A stretch of 64,000 bases of DNA from Bacillus cereus group sp. RP43 (lineage in GTDB: Bacteria > Bacillota > Bacilli > Bacillales > Bacillaceae_G). Positions 8,780 to 18,045 of the stretch are shown one piece after another (the first letter of the stretch is position 1; every line of letters starts with the position of its first letter). Position numbers and translations under genes: made by a program. The stretch lies in NCBI RefSeq assembly GCF_040459645.1, contig NZ_JARVHQ010000001.1, positions 3,534,001 to 3,598,000 of the forward strand, given 5' to 3'. The notes under the pieces are model-generated. The model searched no databases and was not told where the DNA came from. It was given only the letters and a program-made list of their open reading frames with translations.

Positions 8780-9495
8780 TTTTCAATCACCACTCCAATC
8801 GTCGCAGCTAATAAGGTTGCAATGATAACTGCTATACTCTCTGGCATAAATAAGTGTGAAACATATGCAATAATAATAGCTACAATTGCAACAGTAAGAT
8901 GAATTGCTAGTTTCGGTTTGCTACTTATAAGCTGAAGAACAAATAGTCCGATAAACATTGCTGGTAACGCATAATCCATCCCGTACGTATGCGGATCTGG
9001 TATCCATTCACCAAAAAGTCCACCGATAATCGTAGCGATAATCCAATTTAAATATGCTGTTACATTAAGCCCCATCATCCACTTTTCACCTAAATAACCT
9101 TTTTGCGCTGCGTGCTGCACTGCAACACCGAAAGTTTCATCTGTAATTTGCGAACCGATGATTAAGTTTTTAAATAGAGGAATTTTCGTGAAATAGGGTG
9201 CAAGCGCAGCGCTCATTAAAAGGTGCCGTAGATTAACAAAAAATACGGTAAAAATGATTGCCGAAGCAGGAGCACCAGCAGCATACATACCTGCTAATAT
9301 AAATTGAGCAGAACCCGCGTAAATTAAAGTGGACATAAAAGCAATTTCAATGATGGAGAAACCAGCTGTTTTCGCAATTACACCAGCCGCTATACCAATG
9401 CTCAAATATCCAAATACAGTTGGTAAACAATCCTTTACACCTTGTTGAAATGTATCATCACTCTGCAATGTCATATGTGCCTGAGCCTTATTCAC
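8770..9495 (-). CDS. azlC: AzlC-family branched-chain amino acid exporter large subunit
   Basis: 241-aa membrane protein of the AzlC (LIV-E) family, partner of AzlD. Visible family features are GVKDCLPTVFGYLSIGIAAG at the N-terminus, TLIYAGSAQFILAG, and VNLRHLLMSAALAPYF, with about seven hydrophobic segments. It overlaps the preceding regulator by 8 bp and AzlD by 10 bp, so the three genes form one tight operon. The substrate range in this organism is inferred from the family. Confidence 0.93.
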   Translation of the reverse strand: MNKAQAHMTLQSDDTFQQGVKDCLPTVFGYLSIGIAAGVIAKTAGFSIIEIAFMSTLIYAGSAQFILAGMYAAGAPASAIIFTVFFVNLRHLLMSAALAPYFTKIPLFKNLIIGSQITDETFGVAVQHAAQKGYLGEKWMMGLNVTAYLNWIIATIIGGLFGEWIPDPHTYGMDYALPAMFIGLFVLQLISSKPKLAIHLTVAIVAIIIAYVSHLFMPESIAVIIATLLAATIGVVIEKWK

Positions 9496-10324
9496 CTTTC
9501 TCTCCCTCCATTTCTTCCATACTCCGTTTTCCTGTTACGACATGAACTAAATCTATATTTTCTCGCCATAACGTATCTAACTTATCAGCTCCAAATTCCT
9601 TTGTAATCTCTTCCACCATAATGTCGTGCCGCACATACTCCGTAGCAACGAGAACTAAAGCTGGATCGTAGGTTGTAACGGCCCATGAAGTGCTATCATT
9701 TGAGAAGTTAGCAATTAACACTTCTTCCCCATCACGTGCGATAACAGTTAAATGACCACCCATTCTCTTTTCAACAACGTGAGGCGTCATATAATTATGA
9801 TGAAATGTCGCTCCTATTTTTGTTTCTGCGGCACCAAATAAGATTGAAAATATATGTACTCCTTCCGCTTCCTTTGTATGAATAAGCGGTTCAATCTCAT
9901 GCACTTGATCTTCCCATACAGAAATCCATAACTCTTCCTTTGCTCTACTAATTATATTGCATATTTCTTTCAAAACACGATCATTTGAGCGAATATGCGA
10001 AATTACATCAATTTGTCGCTCCTGCTCTAAACAATTTAATTTTTGGTCTAAAAATTCAAAGGATTTTTCAAAGTCTTTTCGCATTCGATCCATTAATTCA
10101 GTAGCTGGTACTGGTACATATTTCACTGGTTCAGAAGGGACTAAATGTACTGCACCTTTATCCATCAACTTGCCAAGTACTTCATAAATCATTGAACGGG
10201 GTACTCCTGTTTGCTTACTAACTTCATAACCTGTTACTGGGGAATGTTTTAATAAACCAATATACGCTTTACATTCATATTGAGAAAAACCTAACTTTTG
10301 TAATTCTTTTATAATTTCATCCAT
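9488..10324 (-). CDS. TrmB-family transcriptional regulator
   Basis: 278-aa regulator. The N-terminal winged helix-turn-helix (residues 1-75: LGFSQYECKAYIGLLKHSPV and GVPRSMIYEVLGKLMDKGAV) is of the TrmB/sugar-specific type. A short coiled coil (about 85-110) and a ligand-binding/dimerisation domain follow, the latter with the RAKEELWISVW motif typical of TrmB C-terminal domains. TrmB proteins usually sense sugars. Here the overlap with azlC suggests control of amino-acid export. It probably represses its own operon; no operator was identified in the roughly 180 bp upstream. Confidence 0.85.
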   Translation of the reverse strand: MDEIIKELQKLGFSQYECKAYIGLLKHSPVTGYEVSKQTGVPRSMIYEVLGKLMDKGAVHLVPSEPVKYVPVPATELMDRMRKDFEKSFEFLDQKLNCLEQERQIDVISHIRSNDRVLKEICNIISRAKEELWISVWEDQVHEIEPLIHTKEAEGVHIFSILFGAAETKIGATFHHNYMTPHVVEKRMGGHLTVIARDGEEVLIANFSNDSTSWAVTTYDPALVLVATEYVRHDIMVEEITKEFGADKLDTLWRENIDLVHVVTGKRSMEEMEGEKGE

Positions 10325-10459
10325 CGGTAATCCCTCACAATCTAAATAACTCTCATTTCAAAACGATGCATTTTATATTAGTAGTTATTACTATACCTAC
10401 CAATATAAAAAAGAAGACCTATAAAGTCAATTGATAATTCTGAAATTTTAAAACGAAAT

Positions 10460-10486
10460 AAAAAGCCTTCTTGTGAAAGGCTTTTT
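10460..10486 (-). terminator. terminator of the LLM monooxygenase gene
   Basis: A perfect 10-bp stem (AAAAAGCCTT at 10460-10469 with AAGGCTTTTT at 10477-10486) and a 7-nt loop, 17 bp downstream of the leftward gene ending at 10503. It is A/T-flanked on both sides and may work in both directions. Confidence 0.8.
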
Positions 10487-10502
10487 GTACATACTATTCC
10501 AC

Positions 10503-11801
10503 TTATTTTAACTGCAAAGTATTTGATATGTTCCCCTCCAAATGCTCACGCAAGGTTGAACCTGTATACTCTTCCCTAAACACACCTGCTCTTACGAATA
10601 AAGGAATGACTTCACTAAAGAATAAATCCAATGATTTTGGAGGTCCGCCTGGAATTGCAATAAATCCATCTAATGCTCCGGCTTCAAACCTATCCATAAT
10701 TTGCTTACAAACGTCTTGTGGTGTGCCTATAGCGACCCAATGAGCAGAACCAACAACTTCTGGTCGTTCTAGTATTTTCTCAACAGTTGGTTCATTTTTA
10801 ATGATAAAATTCCGTAATAATTCGGCATGTGTCTTACTGCGTACAGTTTGATTCCTACTCGGTAGCATATGTTCAGTAACCTTACTTTCTAATGGTATCC
10901 CTCTAACGTCTAACCCGAGAACCATTTCAAGTAAAGCGTACCTCTTCTCTTTTGTAAGGTGTTGATGAGCTTGCCTGTGCATTTCTAGTGCTTCTTCATA
11001 TGAATCACCAATAAAGAAATATAAACCAGGCAATACACGTATATCATCTTGCTTTCGGCCATGCTTTTCTGCTCTTCTTCTTAAATCTTGACGAAGTTCG
11101 ATTCCTGACTCTACATCTGGCATCGCGGCGAAAATTGCATCCGCAACAGAAGCAGCGAAATTCCGACCAGACTCTGAAGCACCAGCTTGAAATAAAGGCA
11201 TTTCCCCAGAAATATGTTGCGGAACATTAAGTGGACCTTTCACCTCAAAATGTTCACCACGATGCTCAATTGGCTGTACCATTTCTCTAATTACATCTGC
11301 GTTGTCTTCTTTTAAAACTTCATAAGGATGGCTCCTCCAAAGTTTTCTTACTAAATCTGTACATTCTGCCGCTTTCGCGTATCGCTCTTCAGATGGTGGC
11401 ATCCCTGTCTCACCAAAGTTTTCAGCACCGTCAATGGATGTGACAATGTTCCATCCTACTCGTCCGTTACTAATCCAATTTAAAGATTGTAGTTGCCTCG
11501 CTAGTATATATGGTGGATAAAATGATGTTGAAGCGGTCGTAACGACTCCAATTTTTTCTGTCGCATAAGCAATAGCGGTAAAAAGTAATGTCGGATCTAA
11601 AATTACATTCCCCTTATTACGTGCAATTAAATCTGGATGTGCCACTAAATAATCCGCTTTAAAAACAAAATCTAACTTAGCCTTCTCCGCCAGTCTTGCT
11701 AACTCTACTTGTTCATCGATTCCTGAATCAAACTTATTCTCTTGCTCTTTATTTCTAGAAATCAAACATAACCCAATGCAAAGCTGTTTTTTTGTAGACA
11801 T
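10503..11801 (-). CDS. LLM-class flavin-dependent monooxygenase (NtaA/SnaA/DszA type)
   Basis: 432-aa FMNH2-dependent oxygenase of the luciferase-like superfamily, NtaA branch. Features include GRVGWNIVTSIDGAENFG (flavin/substrate region near residue 115-135), the PLFQAGASESGRNFAAS flavin-binding stretch near 203, and a C-terminal DGFIAIPGGPPKSLDLFFSEVIPLF segment. Such enzymes need a separate flavin reductase, which is not adjacent. The substrate is not predictable; relatives oxidise sulfonated, chelating or thioether compounds. The start is supported by AAGGGGAAGG. A tandem Fur-box region lies about 80-120 bp upstream, so expression is probably induced by iron limitation. Confidence 0.88.
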   Translation of the reverse strand: MSTKKQLCIGLCLISRNKEQENKFDSGIDEQVELARLAEKAKLDFVFKADYLVAHPDLIARNKGNVILDPTLLFTAIAYATEKIGVVTTASTSFYPPYILARQLQSLNWISNGRVGWNIVTSIDGAENFGETGMPPSEERYAKAAECTDLVRKLWRSHPYEVLKEDNADVIREMVQPIEHRGEHFEVKGPLNVPQHISGEMPLFQAGASESGRNFAASVADAIFAAMPDVESGIELRQDLRRRAEKHGRKQDDIRVLPGLYFFIGDSYEEALEMHRQAHQHLTKEKRYALLEMVLGLDVRGIPLESKVTEHMLPSRNQTVRSKTHAELLRNFIIKNEPTVEKILERPEVVGSAHWVAIGTPQDVCKQIMDRFEAGALDGFIAIPGGPPKSLDLFFSEVIPLFVRAGVFREEYTGSTLREHLEGNISNTLQLK

Positions 11802-11881
11802 ATGTACACACCTTCCCCTTAGTTTTTAATTCACCTAGTTAAGCAAAGACTGATACAATCACAACGTCCATTCTTTTTAAA

Positions 11882-11920
11882 GAATAATGATATTGATAAT
11901 GATATTGATAATCATTATCA
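11882..11920 (-). promoter_or_regulatory. Fur box with overlapping 12-bp repeats
   Basis: Positions 11906-11920 read TGATAATCATTATCA, an exact match to the Bacillus 7-1-7 Fur consensus. To its left the 12-bp unit GATAATGATATT is repeated, giving overlapping Fur-like half sites from about 11885. The only downstream gene in the right orientation is the monooxygenase starting at 11801. The flagellar gene on the other side ends, rather than starts, here. Confidence 0.85.
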
Positions 11921-11949
11921 TTTTATGATGTTACTGAAATAAAAGCAAC

Positions 11950-11977
11950 AAAAAAAGACTCCCACTAATGGGAAGTC
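11950..11977 (-). terminator. terminator at end of flagellar operon (flgG-like)
   Basis: Read leftwards the arms GACTTCCC and GGGAGTC pair with one bulged base and are followed by seven T. It sits 2 bp past the stop of the gene at 11980 and ends the leftward flagellar transcript. Confidence 0.75.
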
Positions 11978-11979
11978 CT

Positions 11980-12753
11980 TTACCTCAATATTTCATTTGC
12001 TTCTTTTTCATAAATTTTATCAAACGAAGTCATGATGCGCTGCGATGCTTGAATCATTTTTTGACTCGACATAAGATCTGCCATCTCTTTCGTCATATCT
12101 ACATTTGAATTTTCTAGCATATGATTTTTCACAATCCCTGTTCCATTCGGTAAATCAGCGAGGTTACCTTCTGCTAGTGTAAAACTTTTATTTTCTCGTT
12201 GCACAAGGCGAGCATTCGTTTCTGCATCTACTGTTTTCGTTTGCAAGCGGCCAATATTATTTTGTGTTACTTCATCGTATAATGTACCGTCTGCTTGTAC
12301 AGCTACCTTTGCTCCTTCTGGAATACGAATACGTTCATTATTCTCACCCATTACGAAAGCACCAGATGCTGTTTGTAAATAACGATCACTATTTAATGTA
12401 AAACTACCATCTCTCGTTAAAAATGTTTCATCATTTTTAGAAGTAACGAAAAATGATGATGTACCAGCCGCACCGTCATCTAAAAAGAAATCTGTAGGGC
12501 TATTTGTAATTTGTAAATTTCCTTGCGCTAAATTCACATGTGTCGCAGCTGGTACGACAGCGTAATCGGTCGAACCGATATTTGTCGCCGATCCGTCTCC
12601 GCGGCGATATGTGTCTTGCACATCAAATACTTTAGAAGTCATATTTTCTGCTTTAAATCCTGTCGTTTGGGCATTTGCAACGTTATTTGAATGAACATTA
12701 ATATGCTGCATGTAATTCATCATACCCATAGAACCTATATAAAGACCGTTCAT
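11980..12753 (-). CDS. flgG: flagellar basal-body rod protein, FlgF/FlgG family
   Basis: 257-aa axial protein of the rod/hook family, exported by the flagellar type III system. The N-terminal signature (LYIGSMGMMNYM, then NNVANAQTTGFKAEN at residues 23-37) and the C-terminal signature (ENSNVDMTKEMADLM to the end, with helical heptads) are intact. The start is fixed by homology: the axial family begins one to three residues before the LY-x-G motif. The Shine-Dalgarno site lies 30 nt away, beyond a perfect hairpin (see the regulatory feature at 12762-12793). FlgF, FlgG and FlhO/P types are hard to tell apart by eye; the symbol is tentative. It is last in the flhA-flhF transcript. Confidence 0.85.
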   Translation of the reverse strand: MNGLYIGSMGMMNYMQHINVHSNNVANAQTTGFKAENMTSKVFDVQDTYRRGDGSATNIGSTDYAVVPAATHVNLAQGNLQITNSPTDFFLDDGAAGTSSFFVTSKNDETFLTRDGSFTLNSDRYLQTASGAFVMGENNERIRIPEGAKVAVQADGTLYDEVTQNNIGRLQTKTVDAETNARLVQRENKSFTLAEGNLADLPNGTGIVKNHMLENSNVDMTKEMADLMSSQKMIQASQRIMTSFDKIYEKEANEILR

Positions 12754-12761
12754 ACTCGTTT

Positions 12762-12793
12762 GAATAAGGCAAGCGCCTTATTCTTCACCTCTT
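12762..12793 (-). promoter_or_regulatory. Shine-Dalgarno and start of flgG-like gene bridged by 22-nt hairpin
   Basis: Read leftwards: AGAGGTGAA (12784-12792), directly followed by arm GAATAAGGC, loop GCTT, arm GCCTTATTC (12783-12762), then 8 nt and the ATG (12751-12753). In linear form the ribosome binding site is over 30 nt from the start, too far for normal initiation. If the hairpin folds, the spacing becomes about 8-10 nt. Confidence 0.75.
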
Positions 12794-12796
12794 TTC

Positions 12797-14107
12797 TTAC
12801 GATGTTTGTAACATTTGTTTTGCTAAATGTTCAGCTGTAGCGATATGTATATGTTGCTTCACGTCTTGTCCGTCTGTCATTAATACAATTGGTGCTGATG
12901 ATACTGCTGGAATTTTTAACAATTCACCACTACTCGCTGTTTCATCAAATTTCGTAAATACGATTCCATCAATGTGAATATCTTTAAAATTCGTAATGAT
13001 TTCAATCATATCTTTACTTTTCATAGAAGCAGATAACGTTAAACAAATATAATCTGGCTCTACTTGCCCCATCGTCTCAATCATTTCTTCAACCGTATCT
13101 GACGTACGATAATTCTTTCCAGCCGTGTCTATTAAAATATAATCAACGCGAGCTTCTTCTTTAAAATAAGTAAGTGCCCTTGCCATTGCGGGTTCATCAC
13201 GCACAGCGATTACTTCTGATCCAATTGTTTTCACGTAATCTTGTAATTGCTGTACTGTCCCGATGCGAGAATGGTCTGTTGTAATAAAACCAACTGTTTT
13301 TTTCTTCCCATGAAACTGCCATGCCATTTTCGCAAGTGTCGTCGTTTTTCCAACGCCAGTTGGACCGATTAATGCAATTGTTTGTACCTCTTTCTCAAAT
13401 ACGTTTTCAGTATTGAAATGAGATCTCATATCTTCCAATATGTATCCGATGACTTCTTCTTCTGTAATCATCGTTGCATTCTCAAACTTCACTTTTAATT
13501 TTTCAGCATATGCATGAATGAAATATTGTTCCACATCGTTTTGTTCTAACATCCGAATTACTTTTTGAATAATAAATGGTACAGATTCCTGTTTTTCTTG
13601 TTTTATAACTACTTCTTCTTTCTTTACAGGAATAGCTTGTTTCACAACAGGCTGTTTTTTCGTTACTTTCGTCTCCTCCGTACGTTTCACAACGACGATT
13701 CCTTTTTCAAACAGTTGTAATAGTTTCTCTTTTTTTCTTGCCCATTCTTCACTATTCCCTGTTTGCATCGCTGCGTACGACATAGAAGTCGTTACGTTTT
13801 CTAAATTGTGCAAGACCGATTGAATTCCATTCGCCTTCACGATTTCTTCTGAAGGTTCACCTACAACATCCATTAATTGCTCATGAAATTGAGTTGTTCC
13901 TTCGCTATTTTCATCCTGTTTATCTTCAGGAAAAGCGACTAACATTTCATAATTCTTCTTCCAAAAAAACGGGATGTTTCGTTTTACACTTTCATCGACA
14001 ACGTAGTAATAATCTGTACCATATTGGTCAAATAACTTTCGATACAATTCATTTTTCGAAGCTGCTTTTATTCGCATTAACGCTTCTTTTTTTTCTGTAC
14101 TTTCCAT
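12797..14107 (-). CDS. flhF: flagellar SRP-like GTPase FlhF
   Basis: 436-aa SRP-family GTPase that helps place flagella and target flagellar membrane proteins. An N-terminal basic region (residues 1-60) and a Lys/Glu-rich linker (about 140-175) precede the NG domain. The P-loop GPTGVGKT is at 248-255, followed by TTDHSRIGTVQQL, DTAGKNYR (G3) and TKFDET (G4). The start has an AGGGGGTGAAG site. It overlaps nothing but follows flhA by 14 bp. The usual partner gene flhG (ylxH) is not next to it; the next gene downstream is the flgG-like gene. Confidence 0.96.
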   Translation of the reverse strand: MESTEKKEALMRIKAASKNELYRKLFDQYGTDYYYVVDESVKRNIPFFWKKNYEMLVAFPEDKQDENSEGTTQFHEQLMDVVGEPSEEIVKANGIQSVLHNLENVTTSMSYAAMQTGNSEEWARKKEKLLQLFEKGIVVVKRTEETKVTKKQPVVKQAIPVKKEEVVIKQEKQESVPFIIQKVIRMLEQNDVEQYFIHAYAEKLKVKFENATMITEEEVIGYILEDMRSHFNTENVFEKEVQTIALIGPTGVGKTTTLAKMAWQFHGKKKTVGFITTDHSRIGTVQQLQDYVKTIGSEVIAVRDEPAMARALTYFKEEARVDYILIDTAGKNYRTSDTVEEMIETMGQVEPDYICLTLSASMKSKDMIEIITNFKDIHIDGIVFTKFDETASSGELLKIPAVSSAPIVLMTDGQDVKQHIHIATAEHLAKQMLQTS

Positions 14108-14121
14108 TACTTCACCCCCTA

Positions 14122-16188
14122 CTATTCAATATAAGCAATTTGATCTACAACAATTTCTGGTGCTAATTCACTAATACATAATACTTTAGCTTCTATTTGA
14201 TAACGTTCAAGAAGTCTCACAATCGCAAACCTGAAATCTTTTCTGCGTGTTAATAATACTGGCTCTCTTCCCATTAAACGAGCTTGTTTGAAAACGCGCT
14301 GTACTTGTTCTACTACACGCGTTTCTAAATCTAAATCCCAGTTTAATAAATAACCTTGGTATGAATTATTAACAACATCTGCATCTAACTCAAGCGAATC
14401 AGCGAAAAGCGCTGCATAAATTTTCCCGTCAGGATTTTTCGCACTCTCACAAATAACTTTTGAAATACATTCACGAACAAATGCAGTGACACCATCAACA
14501 TGGTTTTGATAAATTTCTTTCCCGTCAATAATACCTTCAATAATTGTCGGTAAATCACGGATTGAAATTCCTTCTTTCAGCAGTTGTTTAATAACATTTT
14601 GAACGAGTGATAAATCAATTTCTTTCTTCTTAATCTCTTCTAATAAAACGCCATTATCAGTTTCAAGCGAGTTAATCAAGTCTTTCACATGTTGACGCTG
14701 AATTAACTCGTGAAGGTTACGTCTAACGACAACATCTAAATGCGTAATTAATATGCTGAGTGGCTCTAACACTTGATAGCCTTTCATTTGTGCATCTTGT
14801 ACCATATGCTCCAAAATCCAATATCCATCTTCGCCGAAAATTGGATCTTTCGCTGGCTCTGCATCTAAATCAGCCATTACGTTCGGTGTTTTCAGTGCTA
14901 ATAAATAACCTGATTTTAAAACACCTTCAGCCGCCTTCGCACCTTTAATACGAATAATGTAACGTCCGCGCGGTCTAAAACTCGTATTATCTTTAAAGTT
15001 AATTCCAGGAACGTTAATACCAAGGTCGGTAATAATCGACTTCCTCATTAGAACAACTTTATCACGAGCTGTTTCCCCGTTAATCTTCTGCTTTACAAGT
15101 GCCGCTAAATCTAAACCGAGTTCTACAATAATTGGATATTTATCTGTAAAGACTCCGAATGAATCTTCCACTTGCTGTAATTGCTCATCCTCGCCTTGAA
15201 TCATTTCTAATTCTTTTTGAAGCTCGTCTTCTTTTTCTTTCTTTATTCGCTTTTTATTGCGAATTCCTAAGAAGATAATTGTTCCACCAACGAGAGCAAA
15301 TGGTAGAAATGGTAACGGTGTAAAAACACCCATTGCGATAAATAAACCACCAAGCGCATATACAACAACTTCATGCGCTAATAACTCTTTAAAGATTCCT
15401 TCAGTTACTGTATCAGGTGAACCGTCAAATACTCGCGTTACGATAATACCTGTTGAAATCGCAAGCATTAACGAACCGATTTGGTTTACAATTCCGTCAC
15501 CAACAGTTAACTGTGTATAGTGAATAGCCGCATCTGCAAAGCTCATTCCTTGCTGCATCATACCAACAATTAAACCGAAAATAATATTTACGAATAAAAT
15601 GACAATCCCGAAAATAACATCCCCTTTAATGAACTTTCCGGCACCATCCATCGCTCCGTAAAACTCTGTTTCCATATTTAATTTTTTTCGTTTCGCCTGT
15701 GCATCTTTTTCTGTAATAAGACGCTGATTCAAGTCAGCATCGATAGACATTTGTTTCCCTGGTAAAGAATCAAGTGTAAAACGAGCTGCTACTTCAGCTG
15801 TACGAGACGCACCGTTTGCAACGATAAACTGGAATATGATTAATACTATAAAAATAACGATACCAATTAATAAGTTCCCGCCAATTACGAACTGGCCGAA
15901 CTCTTCAATAACATGACCCGCATTTCCGTCTGTTAAAATCGCTCGCGTCGTCGAAACGTTAATCGATACGCGGAAAATCCCGATTAATAACAACATCGTC
16001 GGAAATGACTTTAATTCATCCCACTCGTTAATACTTGTAGCTCGCATATAAATAAGCACTGACATACTTAGTAGAAAAACGATAACGATATCAAGTATAA
16101 ATGGTGGAAGTGGAATTAAGAGCGCCACAACGAATGACGCTGCTAAAAAGATAGAAAAATAGGTTCTTGCAGAATCCATCTTAAACAA
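14122..16188 (-). CDS. flhA: flagellar type III export gate protein FlhA
   Basis: About 688-aa core of the flagellar export gate. The N-terminal half has about eight membrane helices with the conserved FHIPEP-type cytoplasmic loop (AEVAARFTLDSLPGKQMSIDADLN near 140-165). The C-terminal half (about 340-688) is the soluble nonameric ring domain that docks chaperone-substrate complexes. The start is probably the TTG at 16186-16188, six bases after GGAGGGG; the longer TTG frame from 16203 overlaps that site, and the ATG at 16177-16179 is an alternative. It sits between flhB and flhF as in most Firmicutes. Confidence 0.96.
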   Translation of the reverse strand: MFKMDSARTYFSIFLAASFVVALLIPLPPFILDIVIVFLLSMSVLIYMRATSINEWDELKSFPTMLLLIGIFRVSINVSTTRAILTDGNAGHVIEEFGQFVIGGNLLIGIVIFIVLIIFQFIVANGASRTAEVAARFTLDSLPGKQMSIDADLNQRLITEKDAQAKRKKLNMETEFYGAMDGAGKFIKGDVIFGIVILFVNIIFGLIVGMMQQGMSFADAAIHYTQLTVGDGIVNQIGSLMLAISTGIIVTRVFDGSPDTVTEGIFKELLAHEVVVYALGGLFIAMGVFTPLPFLPFALVGGTIIFLGIRNKKRIKKEKEDELQKELEMIQGEDEQLQQVEDSFGVFTDKYPIIVELGLDLAALVKQKINGETARDKVVLMRKSIITDLGINVPGINFKDNTSFRPRGRYIIRIKGAKAAEGVLKSGYLLALKTPNVMADLDAEPAKDPIFGEDGYWILEHMVQDAQMKGYQVLEPLSILITHLDVVVRRNLHELIQRQHVKDLINSLETDNGVLLEEIKKKEIDLSLVQNVIKQLLKEGISIRDLPTIIEGIIDGKEIYQNHVDGVTAFVRECISKVICESAKNPDGKIYAALFADSLELDADVVNNSYQGYLLNWDLDLETRVVEQVQRVFKQARLMGREPVLLTRRKDFRFAIVRLLERYQIEAKVLCISELAPEIVVDQIAYIE

Positions 16189-16211
16189 AGAGATCCCCTC
16201 CAAACGCGCTA

Positions 16212-17258
16212 TTATACTTCAAGTTCTTTCGTTTGAATTAAATAGCGCATAACTTCAATTACAGCTACATATAAATCTTCTGGAATCGTCTCATCTTCCT
16301 CGACTTGATAATATAAAGAACGAGCGAGCGGACGGTTTTCCACCATTGGTATTTCTTGTTCACGGGCAAGTGTTCGTATATATAATGCGAGCTCATCTTC
16401 CCCTTTTGCAACGACAATAGGCGCCGCATCAACTTGTTTATTGTAACGAAGCACCACTGAAATATGCGTCGGGTTGTTCACAATAAACGTTGCACCATCC
16501 ATCTTCTTCGCGATTGTCCCTTGCAAGATGGCATGCATAAAGTTTTTTCGTTTCCCCTTTACTTGCGGGTCCCCTTCATTATCTTTATGCTCTTGTTTCA
16601 CTTCTTCTTTTTTCATCTTAATATCTTGTTCGTACTCCCATTTTTGATAAATGAAATCAATAATAGAAAGAATGATTAAAATAATTAAAATGGCTAAAAA
16701 GATAAATTTAATTTGGCTAATAATTTCAGTAAGTGACGCTGTCCAGTTAAATCCAATCATACTAACAATCTTCTCTAAATTCTTTTTAAAGAGAACGTAC
16801 GAAACGTAACCGATTAATCCCATATAAAACAGTGATTTCAAAATATCTACTAAACTTTTACGACTAAACAATCTCGTAAAATAGTTTTTCGGATTAATAC
16901 GTGATGCTTTCGGCTTAAGTACTTTAGAAGAAAATAAGAAACCGACTTGAATCATATAATTGAATAAATGAAAAGCGTATACGAGTATTAATATAGGAGC
17001 TGATACTTTCAGAAGTAATATGCCCATTAAATAAAAATACTCGGTCGAATCTGTATTTTTTCCAATTTGATCAAACAGCACCGCTACGGAATTCGCAATC
17101 TCAAAACCGAGCCAATCTCCGAAAAAGTAAACGACAACTGCTAATACAAGAATGGAAAATAAATTATTTAAATCTTTACTCCGGGCGATATTCCCTTCTT
17201 CACGCGATTTTTTACGCTTCTGCGGGGTGGCCTTTTCTGTTTTATTATCCTTTGCCAT
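16212..17258 (-). CDS. flhB: flagellar export switch protein FlhB
   Basis: 348-aa export gate component that switches specificity from rod/hook to filament substrates by autocleavage. The N-terminus is the usual KTEKATPQKRKKSREEGNIARS, followed by four membrane helices (about residues 28-210). The autocleavage motif NPTH is seen in VNNPTHISVVLRY (near residue 262), so it is active in principle. It ends in the cytoplasmic FlhB-C domain. AGGGGGA precedes the ATG. It lies between fliR and flhA with 8-10 bp gaps, consistent with one operon. Confidence 0.97.
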   Translation of the reverse strand: MAKDNKTEKATPQKRKKSREEGNIARSKDLNNLFSILVLAVVVYFFGDWLGFEIANSVAVLFDQIGKNTDSTEYFYLMGILLLKVSAPILILVYAFHLFNYMIQVGFLFSSKVLKPKASRINPKNYFTRLFSRKSLVDILKSLFYMGLIGYVSYVLFKKNLEKIVSMIGFNWTASLTEIISQIKFIFLAILIILIILSIIDFIYQKWEYEQDIKMKKEEVKQEHKDNEGDPQVKGKRKNFMHAILQGTIAKKMDGATFIVNNPTHISVVLRYNKQVDAAPIVVAKGEDELALYIRTLAREQEIPMVENRPLARSLYYQVEEDETIPEDLYVAVIEVMRYLIQTKELEV

Positions 17259-17268
17259 GCGCGTCCCC

Positions 17269-18030
17269 CTACTTCGTTAAGAAAAAGTTAAATAGTTTCG
17301 TATACTCTTCCAGTAATACGTCTGTCATATTTTTAAACACATAACCGAGCATCGGTACACTCATCGCAATAAACAAAATACCACACGTTATTTTAATTAC
17401 GTACGCATTCATAAAAACGTTTAATTGCGGTGCATTTTTTGCGATTAAAATAAGGACGAAATTAATAATGAATAGACTGCCCATAAGTGGCAAAGCAATT
17501 TCAACCGCTGATGTAATTGCAAATAATAACGTTGCGAGTAGACTATCTAAAAAACTAGTCGTCAACAATTTTGAAATCGCCTCTGTATATTGAAACGACT
17601 TTAAAATCGTGGCAACGAAATAGTTAATGCCGCCCAGTGAAATAAAAATAATAAGAAAAAATATATCAAAAATTGTTGATAGTAAAGTAGACTGTGATCC
17701 TGCATTCACATCAAATAAACTCGCCTGCGATAAACCGATATCAAAGTCTAAAATATGCCCTGCCATTTTTGGAATGTTCCACAGCATCTCTACAATTTTT
17801 GAAAGTGATAACCCAATTACAATTTGCGTTCCTGCATAAGCTGCTACATCCCAAACTGTCTTTATGTGAGAGACATCCACTTGATCGGCCACTGTAATCG
17901 AAAGAGCGAGTCCAAATGTAACCTTTGCCATCGCCGGAATTGATCGACCTGAGAAAAACGGTAGAAAATATAAAAATGAAGTAATGCGACAAAACGCAAA
18001 AAACGTCGCCGCCCATAATTCCATATTCAT
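17269..18030 (-). CDS. fliR: flagellar export apparatus protein FliR
   Basis: 253-aa membrane protein of the export gate (FliPQR channel). Family signatures include ITSFLYFLPFFSGRSIPAMAKV near the N-terminus and hydrophobic helices through the length, with VGLxL-like IVIGLSLSKIVEMLW. The ribosome binding site (AGATAGGTGAA) is just upstream. The gene follows fliQ by 15 bp and precedes flhB by 10 bp. Confidence 0.95.
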   Translation of the reverse strand: MNMELWAATFFAFCRITSFLYFLPFFSGRSIPAMAKVTFGLALSITVADQVDVSHIKTVWDVAAYAGTQIVIGLSLSKIVEMLWNIPKMAGHILDFDIGLSQASLFDVNAGSQSTLLSTIFDIFFLIIFISLGGINYFVATILKSFQYTEAISKLLTTSFLDSLLATLLFAITSAVEIALPLMGSLFIINFVLILIAKNAPQLNVFMNAYVIKITCGILFIAMSVPMLGYVFKNMTDVLLEEYTKLFNFFLTK

Positions 18031-18045
18031 TTCAGTTCACCTATC

